From Castellaniella sp. (lineage in GTDB: Bacteria > Pseudomonadota > Gammaproteobacteria > Burkholderiales > Burkholderiaceae_B): DNA of 64,000 bases. The notes under the pieces were generated by a model. The model ran no database searches, was not told the origin of the DNA, and saw only the letters and a list, made by a program, of their open reading frames with translations. Both the position numbers and the translations under genes were made by a program. Location of the stretch: NCBI RefSeq assembly GCF_004321985.1, contig NZ_SCQN01000041.1:60204-124203 (forward strand), in the 5' to 3' direction. The first letter of the stretch is position 1, and each line of letters starts with the position of its first letter. Positions 1-9,439 of the stretch are shown piece after piece.

Positions 1-1
1 G

Positions 2-73
2 GCGCAACAATCCGGCCAGGAACCGGCTGGAAACGACTCGGGCCTGATCCTGCCGCCCGGCGCACGCAACTAG
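2..73 (+). CDS. C-terminal end of an upstream gene, possibly secB (partial)
   Basis: An open frame enters from the left edge and stops at TAG 71-73, 7 bases before gpsA. It gives 23 residues of polar, Gln/Gly/Pro-rich sequence. In Burkholderiales, gpsA often follows secB, and SecB proteins end in a variable Gln-rich tail, so this could be the SecB C-terminus. The fragment has no diagnostic motif, so the identity rests on gene order. Confidence 0.4.
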   Translation, partial: AQQSGQEPAGNDSGLILPPGARN

Positions 74-80
74 GCCGGCC

Positions 81-1112
81 GTGTCGCCAGTACGGCTGGC
101 CGTCCTCGGCGCCGGGACCTGGGGCACCGCCCTGGCGGCCCTCGCCTGCCGGCGCGCTGAAACCCTGATATGGGCGCGCGATGCCGCCGTCGCCATGGAT
201 ATCCGTCAGAACCACCGCAACCCAGGGTATCTGCCGGATATCCTGCTGCCGGACACACTCACCGCCACCAGCGACCTGTCAGCCGCCCTGGACCATGTGA
301 TGTTGGGCCCCCGCCAAGCGGGCCGGCTGCTGGTGCTGGGGGTCCCTATGGCTGGTCTGTCCGACCTCTGCCAGAAGCTGTCGGACCTGCTGCCCGACGA
401 GGCGCCTGACCTGCACATCCTGTGGACCTGCAAGGGGATCAGCGCCGACACCCTGCAATGGCCCCACGAGATCGCAACACATTTCCTGCCCCGGCAACCC
501 TGGCTCCATATCGGGGCACTGTCGGGCCCCTCATTCGCCCACGAAGTCGCGCTGGGGCTACCGGTCGCACTGACGGTGGCCAGCGCCAGCACCGAGACAG
601 GCCGCGTGGCACAGTCGGCCTACCACGGCACACAGGCCAGAATCTACACGACGCGCGACATCCTGGGCGTAGAAGTCGGCGGCGCGCTGAAGAACGTGAT
701 GGCCATCGCATGCGGCATCAGCGACGGGCTGTCGCTGGGGAATAACGCCCGGGCGGCGCTGATCACACGGGGCCTGGCCGAGATCCAGCGTCTGGGGGTG
801 GCGCTGGGCGGTCAGGCCGACACGTTCACGGGGCTGACGGGATTGGGAGACCTGGTGCTGACGGCAACGGGAGATCTGTCGCGCAACCGCCAGGTGGGTC
901 TGGCGATCGCCAGAGGCGAATCACTGGCAACCATTCTCGCCAGAGGGATGACTGCCGAAGGCGTGCATTGCGCGCGGGCCGCCCTCGCACTGGGCATCCG
1001 GCATGGTCTGGACCTGCCCATCACCGCCGCCGTCTGCGCGGTGCTCTTCGAGGGCATGGCCCCCAGACAGGCCGTCGCATCACTGCTGGCACGGGAACCC
1101 CGCGCTGAATGA
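81..1112 (+). CDS. gpsA: glycerol-3-phosphate dehydrogenase [NAD(P)+]
   Basis: This cytoplasmic enzyme reduces dihydroxyacetone phosphate to sn-glycerol-3-phosphate, the backbone for phospholipids. The 343-residue protein is normal length. It begins with the Rossmann dinucleotide motif GAGTWGTALA (residues 10-19). The GpsA family signatures are CKGI near 119 and the catalytic stretch VEVGGALKNVMAIACG near 205-220, which contains the key lysine. The start is GTG at 81, chosen because the glycine-rich loop must lie close to the N-terminus. It converges with trmL, and a perfect 9-bp stem hairpin spans the junction. Confidence 0.96.
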   Translation: MSPVRLAVLGAGTWGTALAALACRRAETLIWARDAAVAMDIRQNHRNPGYLPDILLPDTLTATSDLSAALDHVMLGPRQAGRLLVLGVPMAGLSDLCQKLSDLLPDEAPDLHILWTCKGISADTLQWPHEIATHFLPRQPWLHIGALSGPSFAHEVALGLPVALTVASASTETGRVAQSAYHGTQARIYTTRDILGVEVGGALKNVMAIACGISDGLSLGNNARAALITRGLAEIQRLGVALGGQADTFTGLTGLGDLVLTATGDLSRNRQVGLAIARGESLATILARGMTAEGVHCARAALALGIRHGLDLPITAAVCAVLFEGMAPRQAVASLLAREPRAE

Positions 1113-1114
1113 CC

Positions 1115-1136
1115 GTCTGACGGAGCCCCGTCAGAC
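1115..1136. terminator. hairpin between convergent gpsA and trmL
   Basis: Perfect inverted repeat GTCTGACGG (1115-1123) and CCGTCAGAC (1128-1136) with a 4-base loop. It lies directly after the gpsA stop and overlaps the last codons of trmL. There is no long T tract, so a bidirectional terminator or mRNA-stabilising stem is inferred from position and symmetry. Confidence 0.6.
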
Positions 1137-1601
1137 ACCACCCGCATATTCCGCCTGCCGCCAAGCCTCGAACACCGTTACGGCCACGGCATTGGACAGA
1201 TTCAGGCTGCGCTGCAGAGGCTGCATGGGCAGGCGGATGCGCTGGCCGATCGGGAACAGTTCAAGTTGCGCCTGAGACAGCCCGGCCGTCTCCCGGCCGA
1301 ATACGAACACGTCACCCGGCTTGAACGAATGGCCGCCGATCAGTGATGAACCCCGCGTGGTCAGCGCAAACCGCCGCGCCGGATCACCGCCGATGGCGCC
1401 CAGCGCCTGTTCCAGGCCGTCATGCACTTGCATGTGGGCCCATTCGTGATAATCCAGCCCCGCGCGGCGCATTTTGGCGTCGTCCAGCGGAAAGCCCAGC
1501 GGGCGCACCAGATGCAGGAAAGTGCCGGTATTGGCCGACAGGCGAATGACGTTGCCCGTGTTGGGCGGAATCTCGGGCTCGACCAGGACGATATGGAACA
1601 T
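1131..1601 (-). CDS. trmL: tRNA (cytidine/uridine(34)-2'-O)-methyltransferase TrmL
   Basis: SPOUT-class methyltransferase that 2'-O-methylates the wobble base of tRNA-Leu isoacceptors. The 156-residue protein matches the minimal TrmL length. Visible family motifs are VEPEIPPNTGNVIRL near the N-terminus, the central FGRETAGL, and the C-terminal knot segment RLPMQPLQRSLNLSNAVA. These form the trefoil-knot AdoMet site. It is convergent with gpsA, and its start is 8 bases from the comF stop, so the two minus-strand genes may be cotranscribed (comF first). Confidence 0.94.
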   Translation of the reverse strand: MFHIVLVEPEIPPNTGNVIRLSANTGTFLHLVRPLGFPLDDAKMRRAGLDYHEWAHMQVHDGLEQALGAIGGDPARRFALTTRGSSLIGGHSFKPGDVFVFGRETAGLSQAQLELFPIGQRIRLPMQPLQRSLNLSNAVAVTVFEAWRQAEYAGGV

Positions 1602-1609
1602 GGATTTTT

Positions 1610-2389
1610 TCAGGCACCCCCCGGCAGGTCCGGGCGACCCATTGTAGAACCCGCCGCAGGACTGGCCCGGGCGGTCCTTGCCAGCACCCAGCCGCTCACT
1701 CGCGCCGCGCCCGCCGCCTTCAAGACCGAGGCGACCGCCTGCAGAGTGGAGCCCGTGGTCAATACATCATCGACCACAACGACATGCCGACCGCTCAAGT
1801 CCATCGTCAAACCCCGAATGCGCTCGCAGGCGTAGGCCCCCTGGGGCGCCTGCAGACGCTCGGCACGCTTCAGCGTACTTTGCTTGGGGCCCTCGTGGGT
1901 TCGGTACAACAGATCCAGCCGGTACGGCAGACGCAGGCGCTGCGACAGGATACGCGCGATTTCTGCCGGAGGGCTGAAGCCGCGCTGGCGCAGCGAATCG
2001 CGCCGCGCGGGCACCGGCACCACCCAGTCGACCGACGGCCCACTCAAGACGTCATCCCGCACGACGCCGGCCAGCCGGTCCGCCAGCACCCCAGCCAACG
2101 CCAAACGCCCAGTGAGCTTGAAGTCCTTCACCAGGCGTTCGCCCAGCCCATGATAATCAAAGGCCGCCACCACCCGGTCAAATGCCGGTGCCCGGCCCAG
2201 GCAATCCGGGCACCGGCCCGCCTCCAGCGGATGCGCACACACCGTGCAGCGGGCACCGCCGATCCTGGTCCGCAGCAGATCCACCAGGCATTCCGGACAC
2301 AGCCCCTGTCCGGGGACCCGCCGGTCACAACCGGGACATTCCGCCGGAATCCAGTTCCGCCATTCGCGCCACGCCCGCAGATCCAGCAT
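1610..2389 (-). CDS. comF: ComF family phosphoribosyltransferase-like protein
   Basis: ComF proteins are needed for DNA uptake during natural transformation in several bacteria; the biochemical role is unclear. The 259-residue protein has an N-terminal double zinc-finger region with four CxxC pairs (CPGC, CPEC, CTVC, CPDC). This is followed by a type I phosphoribosyltransferase domain carrying the PRPP-binding signature VVVVDDVLTTGST near residues 205-217. It is transcribed away from the methyltransferase at 2465. Together with dprA further on, it suggests some competence potential, but both genes are also common in non-transformable species. Confidence 0.92.
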   Translation of the reverse strand: MLDLRAWREWRNWIPAECPGCDRRVPGQGLCPECLVDLLRTRIGGARCTVCAHPLEAGRCPDCLGRAPAFDRVVAAFDYHGLGERLVKDFKLTGRLALAGVLADRLAGVVRDDVLSGPSVDWVVPVPARRDSLRQRGFSPPAEIARILSQRLRLPYRLDLLYRTHEGPKQSTLKRAERLQAPQGAYACERIRGLTMDLSGRHVVVVDDVLTTGSTLQAVASVLKAAGAARVSGWVLARTARASPAAGSTMGRPDLPGGA

Positions 2390-2464
2390 AATGTCATCTC
2401 ACCCGCCGTTCAGACGCCCATCTCAACACAGATCGCACGCCTGCGGCACAGGCCTTGATCCCTT

Positions 2465-3433
2465 ATGTCACAGCTTCCCCGACTGCCCATCGACCCGCAG
2501 GCCGTCACGCTGCAATTCGCCCGGCGCGCGCCCCTGGATGCCCCACAGTTCCTCTTTGGCGAGATTGCCCAGCGCATGCTGGGGCGCCTGGCTTACATCC
2601 GCTTTCAGCCCAAAGACATCCTGGACGCCGGCTGCGGCGCCGCCCACGCGCTGGATCCGCTGCGGGCGCGCTACCCCAACCTGAACTACACCGGCCTGGA
2701 TGCCTGCAGCCGCCTGCTGGACGTCGCGCGCGACCGCTATGCCGCCAGGCCGGGCTTCTGGCACAAGCTGCGCAACAAGCCCACGCCGGCACCGCGCTTC
2801 GTGCAGGCCGACCTGGCCGACACGGGCCTGGAAGACCAAAGCCAGGATCTGGTGTGGTCCAACCTGGCCCTCCATTGGCACCCGGAACCCCATCTGGTTC
2901 TGCAGGAATGGCGGCGCGTGCTGCGTAACGACGCGCTGGCGATGTACTCCAGCTTCGGCCCGGGGACCTTCAAGGAACTGCGTGAAGCCCTGGCGGATGC
3001 GGGGCTGGAAACACATGCCATGGAATTCGTGGACATGCACGACTTCGGCGACCTGATGATCCAGGTCGGTTTTGCCGACCCTGTCATGGACCAGGAAATC
3101 ATCACGCTGACCTACAAGACCGTGGAAAGGCTGCTGCACGACATCTACACACTGGGCGGCAATCCACACGCGGAGCGTCACCAGGGGCTGGTGGGTCGAT
3201 CCTGGCGCGCACGCCTGGCCCAGTCGCTGGAACGCCGCCGCAGCGCGGACGGAACCATCCATCTGAGTCTGGAAGTCGCCTACGGCCACGCGTGGCGCGT
3301 GGCCACGCGCAAGGGCGTCTTCGGCGACCTGCCGGTCACCGTCTTCAAACGCGCCAAGCCACTGGAAGACGGCAAACTGCCACCACGGGTGGTCCCCCGC
3401 AAGATGGACGACCCCGGCGACGCGGAGCGCTGA
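2465..3433 (+). CDS. BioC-like SAM-dependent methyltransferase
   Basis: Class I methyltransferase of 322 residues. The AdoMet-binding motif I LDAGCGAAHAL lies near residue 55, an acidic end of strand 2 (GLDACSRLL) follows, and DLVWSNLALHWH lies near 140. That last motif and the GTFKEL segment are typical of BioC, the malonyl-ACP O-methyltransferase that primes pimelate synthesis for biotin. Proteins of this kind sit divergently from comF in many Burkholderiales. There is no adjacent bio gene, so the exact substrate is inferred. The extended basic C-terminus is longer than in E. coli BioC (about 250 residues). Confidence 0.75.
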   Translation: MSQLPRLPIDPQAVTLQFARRAPLDAPQFLFGEIAQRMLGRLAYIRFQPKDILDAGCGAAHALDPLRARYPNLNYTGLDACSRLLDVARDRYAARPGFWHKLRNKPTPAPRFVQADLADTGLEDQSQDLVWSNLALHWHPEPHLVLQEWRRVLRNDALAMYSSFGPGTFKELREALADAGLETHAMEFVDMHDFGDLMIQVGFADPVMDQEIITLTYKTVERLLHDIYTLGGNPHAERHQGLVGRSWRARLAQSLERRRSADGTIHLSLEVAYGHAWRVATRKGVFGDLPVTVFKRAKPLEDGKLPPRVVPRKMDDPGDAER

Positions 3434-3467
3434 GGCCAACGTCCGCCCCCAGCCCGCTGCAAAACCG

Positions 3468-4790
3468 ATGCTCCCGCAACCTACCGTCACTCCCCTGGCC
3501 ACCCAGCTGCTGGCGGCCGCTCGCGCGATCCGTGCCGTTCTGGACGGCCAGTCGCTGTCGGCTCATCTGGAACAGGTCCAGGCCCCCTTGCGGCCGGCCA
3601 TACAGGCGCTGTCCTTCCACGCGATGCGCCACCTGGGCCTGGCCCGGGCCACGATGCAGGCATTGGTCCCGCGCCAGCCGAGCGACCCGCTGGTCCGCGC
3701 GCTGCTGCTGCTCGGCCTGTGCCTTCTCGAAGCCAGCCTCGCGCACGCCGATGGCCAGGAACAGGCACCTGGCACCCCGATCTATCACCAGCACACGCTG
3801 GTCCATCAACTGGTGGAGGCTGCCGCCGGCGACCGCCGCTGCCGGCCCGCGAAGGGACTGTTGAACGCCGTGCTGCGGCGCTACGCGCGCGAACGGGCAA
3901 CGATGACCGCCCAGCTGATGCTGCAAGCGGAGGCCCGCTGGAATCACCCGCAATGGTGGGTCAGCATCCTGCAGGAAGCCTGGCCGCGGCAATGGCAGGA
4001 CATCCTGGAGGCCGCCCAGCAGCCACCCCCCTTGGCCCTGCGCACCAACAGCCGCGCGCTGACGCGCGCAGCCTTGCAGTCCCACCTGCAGGCCGCCGGG
4101 CTCGTCTGCCATCCAGTCGGCATCGAAGGCCTGATCCTGGAGTCTCCCCGGCCCGTCCGCGAGATTCCGGGCTACGACCAGGGGTGGTGGTCCGTCCAGG
4201 ATCCGTCCGCCCAGCGGGCCGGCCATCTGCTGCCGCTGGCCGACGGGCAGCGCGTACTGGACGCATGCGCAGCCCCGGGCGGCAAGACGGCGCATCTACT
4301 GGAGCGCCACCACATCAAACTGACGGCACTGGACAGCGACGCACAGCGCCTCGCGCGCGTTGCCGACAATCTGAGACGGCTCAACCTGCAATCCGAGGAC
4401 GTCACGCTGCGCTGCGCGGATGCTGCGCATCCCGCCGACTGGTGGGATGGACAGCCCTATGACGCCATTCTGGCGGACGTTCCCTGCACCGCGTCAGGCG
4501 TGGTGCGGCGCCACCCCGACATCCGCTGGCTGAGGCAACCCGACGATCTGGGCCGCACGGCCACGCTGCAGGCAAACATCGTGGATGCCCTGTGGCCGAC
4601 ACTCGCGGCACATGGCCACCTGCTCTACGCCACGTGTTCAGTCTTCCCGCAGGAAGGCGAACGACAGGTGCAGGCATTCCTGCGGCGCCATGCGGACGCC
4701 GAGCGCCTGCCGGCTCCCGGGCACATCCTGCCGGGCCGCGACCACGAAGGCGACGGATTTTTCTACGCCTTGATTGCCAAGTCCCAGTGA
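3468..4790 (+). CDS. rsmB: 16S rRNA (cytosine(967)-C5)-methyltransferase
   Basis: RsmB (Sun/Fmu) methylates C967 of 16S rRNA. The 440-residue protein has an N-terminal NusB-like helical domain (about 10-150) and a C-terminal Rossmann methyltransferase domain. Motif I is LDACAAPGGKTAHLLE (near 260). Motif IV, ADVPCTASGVVRRHPDIRW, and motif VI, YATCSVFPQEGE, carry the two catalytic cysteines. It starts at ATG 3468 with no better upstream start. It leads a plus-strand run with the DUF4390 gene and ntrYX, an order common in the Alcaligenaceae. Confidence 0.95.
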   Translation: MLPQPTVTPLATQLLAAARAIRAVLDGQSLSAHLEQVQAPLRPAIQALSFHAMRHLGLARATMQALVPRQPSDPLVRALLLLGLCLLEASLAHADGQEQAPGTPIYHQHTLVHQLVEAAAGDRRCRPAKGLLNAVLRRYARERATMTAQLMLQAEARWNHPQWWVSILQEAWPRQWQDILEAAQQPPPLALRTNSRALTRAALQSHLQAAGLVCHPVGIEGLILESPRPVREIPGYDQGWWSVQDPSAQRAGHLLPLADGQRVLDACAAPGGKTAHLLERHHIKLTALDSDAQRLARVADNLRRLNLQSEDVTLRCADAAHPADWWDGQPYDAILADVPCTASGVVRRHPDIRWLRQPDDLGRTATLQANIVDALWPTLAAHGHLLYATCSVFPQEGERQVQAFLRRHADAERLPAPGHILPGRDHEGDGFFYALIAKSQ

Positions 4791-4846
4791 GTCGTCAACA
4801 ATACCGCCATATCCTCCCTCCCGCCTGGGAAGCCCGGTCACGACGC

Positions 4847-5416
4847 ATGCTACGTATCCTGCTCGTTCTCACGCTCTGCTGTCTGTGCCTGCTGCCGCCT
4901 GCCGTCTACGCGGAACAGGCACAGGTGACCCGTGTCGAGCCGCTGCTGCGCGACGGACAGCTCCTGCTGGATGCGGACATCGATTTCACCATGGGGTCGG
5001 AACTACGGGACGCGGCCGAAAAAGGGGTGCCACTGTACTTCACGGCGGACCTGCGCATCGTGCGCCCGCGATGGTGGTGGTTCGATGAAACCGTCGTCTC
5101 CACCGACCAGACCTGGCGCATCCAGTACAACGCACTCACACAGCAATGGCGCATCGGCATGGGCGACCTGTCCATGCCCGCGACGTCCCTGAACGAGGCA
5201 CTGAATCTGGTTCGACACATCCGGGGATGGCCGATCGGCCCCACCAACCTCTTCGACCCAGGCACGCGGTACCACGGACAGCTTCGGCTGCGCCTGGACA
5301 CCTCGCGCCTGGCCCGCCCCTTCCAGGTCGACGCCTTGAACAGCAATGCCTGGTCGCTGACCACACCATGGAAAGACTTCACCTTCGCGATCTCCGCCGC
5401 AGCGCCCCACGACTGA
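4847..5416 (+). CDS. DUF4390 family secreted protein
   Basis: Protein of 189 residues with a clear Sec signal peptide (hydrophobic residues 3-18, cleavage near VYA-EQ). The mature beta-rich domain carries the DUF4390 hallmarks: a WWWFDE stretch and RLRLDTSRLARPFQV near the C-terminus. The function of the family is unknown. It is consistently found immediately before ntrY in Betaproteobacteria. ATG 4847 is used because the upstream part of the open frame has no signal-peptide character and overlaps rsmB. The last 49 bases overlap the start of ntrY, implying translational coupling. Confidence 0.85.
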   Translation: MLRILLVLTLCCLCLLPPAVYAEQAQVTRVEPLLRDGQLLLDADIDFTMGSELRDAAEKGVPLYFTADLRIVRPRWWWFDETVVSTDQTWRIQYNALTQQWRIGMGDLSMPATSLNEALNLVRHIRGWPIGPTNLFDPGTRYHGQLRLRLDTSRLARPFQVDALNSNAWSLTTPWKDFTFAISAAAPHD

Positions 5417-7755
5417 TCCGGTGGGCGCTGCGCCTGGCGCTCACGGTCGCGGCCGTGAGCGCGATGGCGCTGCTCGGCCTGCTGGTCTGGTCCACCGGCA
5501 ATGCCTCGCGCTACGCGCAGCAATACGACTCGCTGCTGATCCTCAATGGCGTGCTGGCGGTTGCACTGATTTCCTGGGTCACCATCCTGACCGTTCGGTT
5601 GTTGCGCCAGATCCGGCGCCGCCAGTTCGGCGCCCGCATGACGGCACGCTTTGCGCTGTATTTCACGCTGATCGGCATTCTGCCCGGGGTCCTCATCTAC
5701 GTGCTCTCGGTGCAGTTCATGTCGCGCTCGATCGAGTCGTGGTTCAACGTGCGGGTGGACAGCGCCCTGGAAGCCGGCCTGAACCTGGGGCGGGCTGCCC
5801 TGGACGCCCAGCTGACGGACCTGAACAATCGCGCCCGCAGCATGGCGCTGCGCCTGAACGATGCCAGCGACGCAGAGGTCGCCCTGCGCATCACGCCGCT
5901 GCGCGAGACCAACGGAGTCGACGAAGCCATGGTCTTCACGGGCAACGGGCGCCTGGTGGCATTTTCCTCCACGAACTTCGGCAAACTCCTGCCGGACCTG
6001 CCCCCGACCAGCGTGATGAACCAATTGCGGGTGGCACAAAGCTATTCCAGGGCCGAGGCCGATGTGGCCACCGGCGACGGCCCCACCAGCGATGGTCTGC
6101 ATCTGCGTGTCGTGATCCCGATCGGCACCCAATCGGATCGGCTGGGTAGCGCAGCCGCCGGCATGAGTGGAGACTCCCGCTGGCTGCAGGTCATCCGGGC
6201 CGTGCCCGAACGCATCGCACGCAATGCCAACCAGGTGCAGCAAGGGTTCCGCGACTACCAGGAACTGGCTTTGTCCCGCCTGGGCCTGCGCAAACTTTAC
6301 GGCATCACCTTGACCCTGGCCCTGATCCTGGCGGTATTTGCCGCTGTGGTCGTCGCCCTGGCCGTCTCGCGCCGGCTGGTGCGGCCACTGCTTACCTTGG
6401 CCTCCGGCACTCAGGCGGTCGGAGTCGGCGACTACCGCCCCTTGCCCGAATCGGCGGCACCGGACGAAGTGGGACAACTGACGCGATCCTTCAATGCCAT
6501 GACCCGGCAGCTCGAGGAAGCCCGCCAGCTCGTGGACCGGCACCGCCGCCAGATCGAACAGAGCAACCTGTACCTGGAATCGGTGCTCAGCAACCTTTCG
6601 TCCGGTGTGCTGGTCTTCGACAAGACCTTCCATCTCACGCTCTTCAACCAGGGCGCCCAGAACATCCTGCACATCGATCTGCGCACCATCCAGGGACGGC
6701 CGCTGGAGACCGCCGAAGGAGCGCTGCCGCTGGCGCAGATGATCCGCCAGGCCTTCGCCTCGCACGATGCCGTGGAGTCGACCCGGCCCTATTGGCAACA
6801 GCAGTTTGAAGTCGAGCTGCGGCAGACCACCGACAACGACCGCAAGCTCCACGTGATCACGCTGCTCGCACGTGGCACGCACCTGATGACCAACGGCCAG
6901 TCGGAGGGCCACCTCGTGGTGTTCGACGACATCAGCGAGGTCATCTCGGCCAACCGGACGGTGGCCTGGGGTGAAGTCGCACGCCGCCTGGCCCACGAAA
7001 TCAAGAACCCGCTCACCCCCATCCAGTTGTCGGCCGAGCGCCTGGCGATGAAACTCACTGACCGCCTGCAACCGACCGATGCGGCGATGCTGCGCCGCGC
7101 GACCGATACCATCGTCAATCAGGTGGCGTCGCTCAAGCGAATGGTGGACGACTTCCGGGAATATGCCCGCACACCGCCGGCCCAGATGCAGTCGATCGAC
7201 CTGAACGCCCTGCTCACCGAGCTGCTGGGCCTGTACGGATGGGATCCAAACGATCACTCGCCGGGCGCGCCCACGGCAGCCACCGCCGCGCACTTCAGCG
7301 CCCAGCTCGAACCGGACTTGCCGCACATCGAAGGTGATCCAGCGCAGCTGCGCCAGGTGATCCACAATCTGCTGGCCAATGCACGCGACGCAGCCTGCCA
7401 GCACCACCCGTCGGGCAACGCCCAGATCCAGGTGCAGACGCGGCTCATCCGGCCCGAAGACGAGCCGGACCGCACCAGCGTGCGCCTGAGCGTGTCAGAC
7501 AACGGCCCGGGCTTCGCCGCCGAAGTCCTGCCGCGTGTCTTCGAACCCTATGTCACGACCAAGGCAACGGGGACGGGGCTGGGCCTGGCGATCGTGAAGA
7601 AAATCGTGGAGGAGCACGGCGCACAGGTCGACATTTCCAATCGTGCGGATGGCGGCGCGCGCATCTCCATCCTGTTCACACGCCTATCGGACCGTCTCAA
7701 TCGGCTGGACGAGGGCGGACAAGCACAGGATAATAGGCACAACATTAAGGTGTGA
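5368..7755 (+). CDS. ntrY: NtrY-type sensor histidine kinase
   Basis: Membrane-bound kinase of 795 residues. In order it has two N-terminal TM segments, a further TM and long periplasmic loop, a TM segment near 310-330 followed by HAMP, a PAS-like region near 395-430, HisKA with RLAHEIKNPLTPIQLSAERL, and HATPase with N box LLANARDA and G boxes DNGPGF and GTGLGLAIVKKI. This is the NtrY architecture, associated with nitrogen and redox/respiratory control. ATG 5368 inside the DUF4390 gene is the first start preceding the first TM helix. The partner ntrX follows after 6 bases. Confidence 0.9.
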   Translation: MERLHLRDLRRSAPRLIRWALRLALTVAAVSAMALLGLLVWSTGNASRYAQQYDSLLILNGVLAVALISWVTILTVRLLRQIRRRQFGARMTARFALYFTLIGILPGVLIYVLSVQFMSRSIESWFNVRVDSALEAGLNLGRAALDAQLTDLNNRARSMALRLNDASDAEVALRITPLRETNGVDEAMVFTGNGRLVAFSSTNFGKLLPDLPPTSVMNQLRVAQSYSRAEADVATGDGPTSDGLHLRVVIPIGTQSDRLGSAAAGMSGDSRWLQVIRAVPERIARNANQVQQGFRDYQELALSRLGLRKLYGITLTLALILAVFAAVVVALAVSRRLVRPLLTLASGTQAVGVGDYRPLPESAAPDEVGQLTRSFNAMTRQLEEARQLVDRHRRQIEQSNLYLESVLSNLSSGVLVFDKTFHLTLFNQGAQNILHIDLRTIQGRPLETAEGALPLAQMIRQAFASHDAVESTRPYWQQQFEVELRQTTDNDRKLHVITLLARGTHLMTNGQSEGHLVVFDDISEVISANRTVAWGEVARRLAHEIKNPLTPIQLSAERLAMKLTDRLQPTDAAMLRRATDTIVNQVASLKRMVDDFREYARTPPAQMQSIDLNALLTELLGLYGWDPNDHSPGAPTAATAAHFSAQLEPDLPHIEGDPAQLRQVIHNLLANARDAACQHHPSGNAQIQVQTRLIRPEDEPDRTSVRLSVSDNGPGFAAEVLPRVFEPYVTTKATGTGLGLAIVKKIVEEHGAQVDISNRADGGARISILFTRLSDRLNRLDEGGQAQDNRHNIKV

Positions 7756-7761
7756 GGTGAT

Positions 7762-8472
7762 ATGGCCAGAATTCTCGTGGTCGACGACGAAATAGGCATC
7801 CGCGAACTGCTGTCCGAGATTCTCTACGACGAAGGCCACACAGTGGAACTGGCCGAAAACGCCACTCAAGCGCGCGAATACCGCCTGCGGCAACGCCCTG
7901 ATCTGGTCTTGCTCGACATCTGGATGCCCGACATCGACGGGGTGACGCTGCTCAAGGAATGGTCCAGCCAGGGCCTGCTGAACATGCCGGTCATCATGAT
8001 GAGCGGCCATGCCACGGTCGATACCGCTGTGGAAGCCACCCGCATCGGCGCCGTGGATTTTCTCGAAAAACCCATCACCCTGCAGAAGCTGCTCAAATCA
8101 GTCGCCGCAGGTCTCGCGCGGCCGGTCATCCCGGCATCGATGCGCAGCCGTACGGAACGCCCCATCGTGGCCGACCCGGTCTTCACGCAGCCGCCCGCAC
8201 TGGCGGGGGGGATGCCCAGCCAACCGGAGCAGGCCATGCAATTGCCCACCGCGGCAGCACCGGATGGCTCCCGGCTGGGAAGCATCTCCCTGAACCAGCC
8301 GCTGCGCGAAGCCCGTGACGCATTCGAACGGATCTACTTCGAATATCATCTCGAGCGCGAAAACCACAGCATGACACGGGTATCGGAGCGCACCGGGCTG
8401 GAACGCACACACCTGTATCGCAAGCTCAAGCAGCTGGGCATCGAAACGTCACGCAAAAAGGCGGCCGGCTAG
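7762..8472 (+). CDS. NtrX-like response regulator lacking the AAA+ domain
   Basis: Receiver domain with VVDDE at the N-terminus, phospho-acceptor Asp52 in LLDIWMPD, and the K of EKPI. A low-complexity Pro/Ala linker of about 60 residues follows, then a C-terminal Fis-type helix-turn-helix (TRVSERTGLERTHLYRKLKQLGI). The 236-residue protein lacks the sigma-54-activating AAA+ module of classical NtrX (about 450 residues). It therefore cannot activate sigma-54 promoters in the standard way and probably acts as a simple DNA-binding regulator, as in other Betaproteobacteria. It is 6 bases downstream of ntrY. Confidence 0.88.
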   Translation: MARILVVDDEIGIRELLSEILYDEGHTVELAENATQAREYRLRQRPDLVLLDIWMPDIDGVTLLKEWSSQGLLNMPVIMMSGHATVDTAVEATRIGAVDFLEKPITLQKLLKSVAAGLARPVIPASMRSRTERPIVADPVFTQPPALAGGMPSQPEQAMQLPTAAAPDGSRLGSISLNQPLREARDAFERIYFEYHLERENHSMTRVSERTGLERTHLYRKLKQLGIETSRKKAAG

Positions 8473-8478
8473 GCCGCC
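8455..8478 (-). terminator. rho-independent terminator of the def-fmt transcript
   Basis: On the minus strand a perfect 7-bp stem, GGCGGCC/GGCCGCC (8460-8466 and 8472-8478, 5-base loop), is followed by a run of five T. It overlaps the last codons and stop of ntrX, so the two convergent transcripts share this DNA. Confidence 0.75.
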
Positions 8479-8485
8479 GAACTGC

Positions 8486-9439
8486 TCAATCCTGCGGGTT
8501 CCAGCCGCGCACGAACGCGTCCACGGGCTGGCGCTTGCCCCCTGCCTTCTGCAGCACCAGCAGACGCAACACACCATCGGCCGTCGCCACGTCGATACCA
8601 TCGGACGCCACACGCAGCACGGCACCAGGCTGCAACGCTCCCGAATCGGGGGGCAACGCCAGCGCTGCCCAGACCTTCACAGGCTGGTCCAGCCCCGGCA
8701 ACATTAGCGAGGCCCCCGGGAACGGATCGAACGCCCGAATCCGGCGCGCCAGCACCTTGGCCGGCTGTGAAAAATCCAGCGCGGCCTCCGACTTCATGAG
8801 CTTTGCCGCGTAGCAGACGCCATCCGCAGGCTGCGGGCGTATCGGCAGCACGGCGCCGGCATCCAGTTGGCTCAGGACCTGAACGATGGTGCGGGCCCCC
8901 AGGCTGGCCAGCCGGTCATGCAGGCTGGCTCCCGTTTCATCCGCGGCAATCGCGCACTCTGCACGGGTCACCATCGAACCCGTGTCCAGCCCGGCGTCCA
9001 TCTGCATGATGGTCACGCCGCTGGTCGCATCCCCCGCCTCGATGGCGCGCTGGATCGGCGCAGCGCCGCGCCAGCGCGGCAACAGGCTGGCATGAACGTT
9101 CAGGCAGCCATGGCGCGGCAGATCCAGAACCCACTGCGGCAAAATGAGGCCGTAGGCGGCCACCACCATCACGTCCGGCTCCAACGCCGCCAGCGCCTGC
9201 TGCGCTGCGGCCGCATCGTCCGGATACTTGCCGTCGAGCCGGAGGCTGCGCGGCTGGAAGACGGGGATGCCCGCCGCAAGCGCGGTCTCCTTGACCGGCG
9301 AAGCGGCCAGTTTCATGCCGCGCCCCGAAGGCCGGTCAGGCTGTGTGAAGACCGCAAGAATCTCGTGTCCCGCCGCCGCCAGCGCCAGCAGGGCCTCACG
9401 TGCGAATTCGGGTGTACCGGCAAAAACCAGACGCGACAC
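8486..9439 (-). CDS. fmt: methionyl-tRNA formyltransferase
   Basis: Fmt formylates initiator Met-tRNA using 10-formyl-tetrahydrofolate. From the GTG at 9439 the protein has 317 residues, the usual length. It opens with [10 protein letters not shown] and carries the folate-binding signature [24 protein letters not shown] with catalytic Asn and His near 105-110. The C-terminal OB-like tRNA-binding domain is present. The start overlaps the def stop by one base (TAGTG). The longer upstream open frame lies inside def and has no family similarity. It forms an operon with def. Confidence 0.95.
   Translation of the reverse strand: MSRLVFAGTPEFAREALLALAAAGHEILAVFTQPDRPSGRGMKLAASPVKETALAAGIPVFQPRSLRLDGKYPDDAAAAQQALAALEPDVMVVAAYGLILPQWVLDLPRHGCLNVHASLLPRWRGAAPIQRAIEAGDATSGVTIMQMDAGLDTGSMVTRAECAIAADETGASLHDRLASLGARTIVQVLSQLDAGAVLPIRPQPADGVCYAAKLMKSEAALDFSQPAKVLARRIRAFDPFPGASLMLPGLDQPVKVWAALALPPDSGALQPGAVLRVASDGIDVATADGVLRLLVLQKAGGKRQPVDAFVRGWNPQD

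Noticed and set aside
4906..7407. 833-residue open frame on the minus strand opposite ntrY
   Set aside because: It lies antisense to ntrY, whose domains are unmistakable. The translation is His/Gln/Arg-rich with no domain, typical of the antisense of GC-rich coding DNA.
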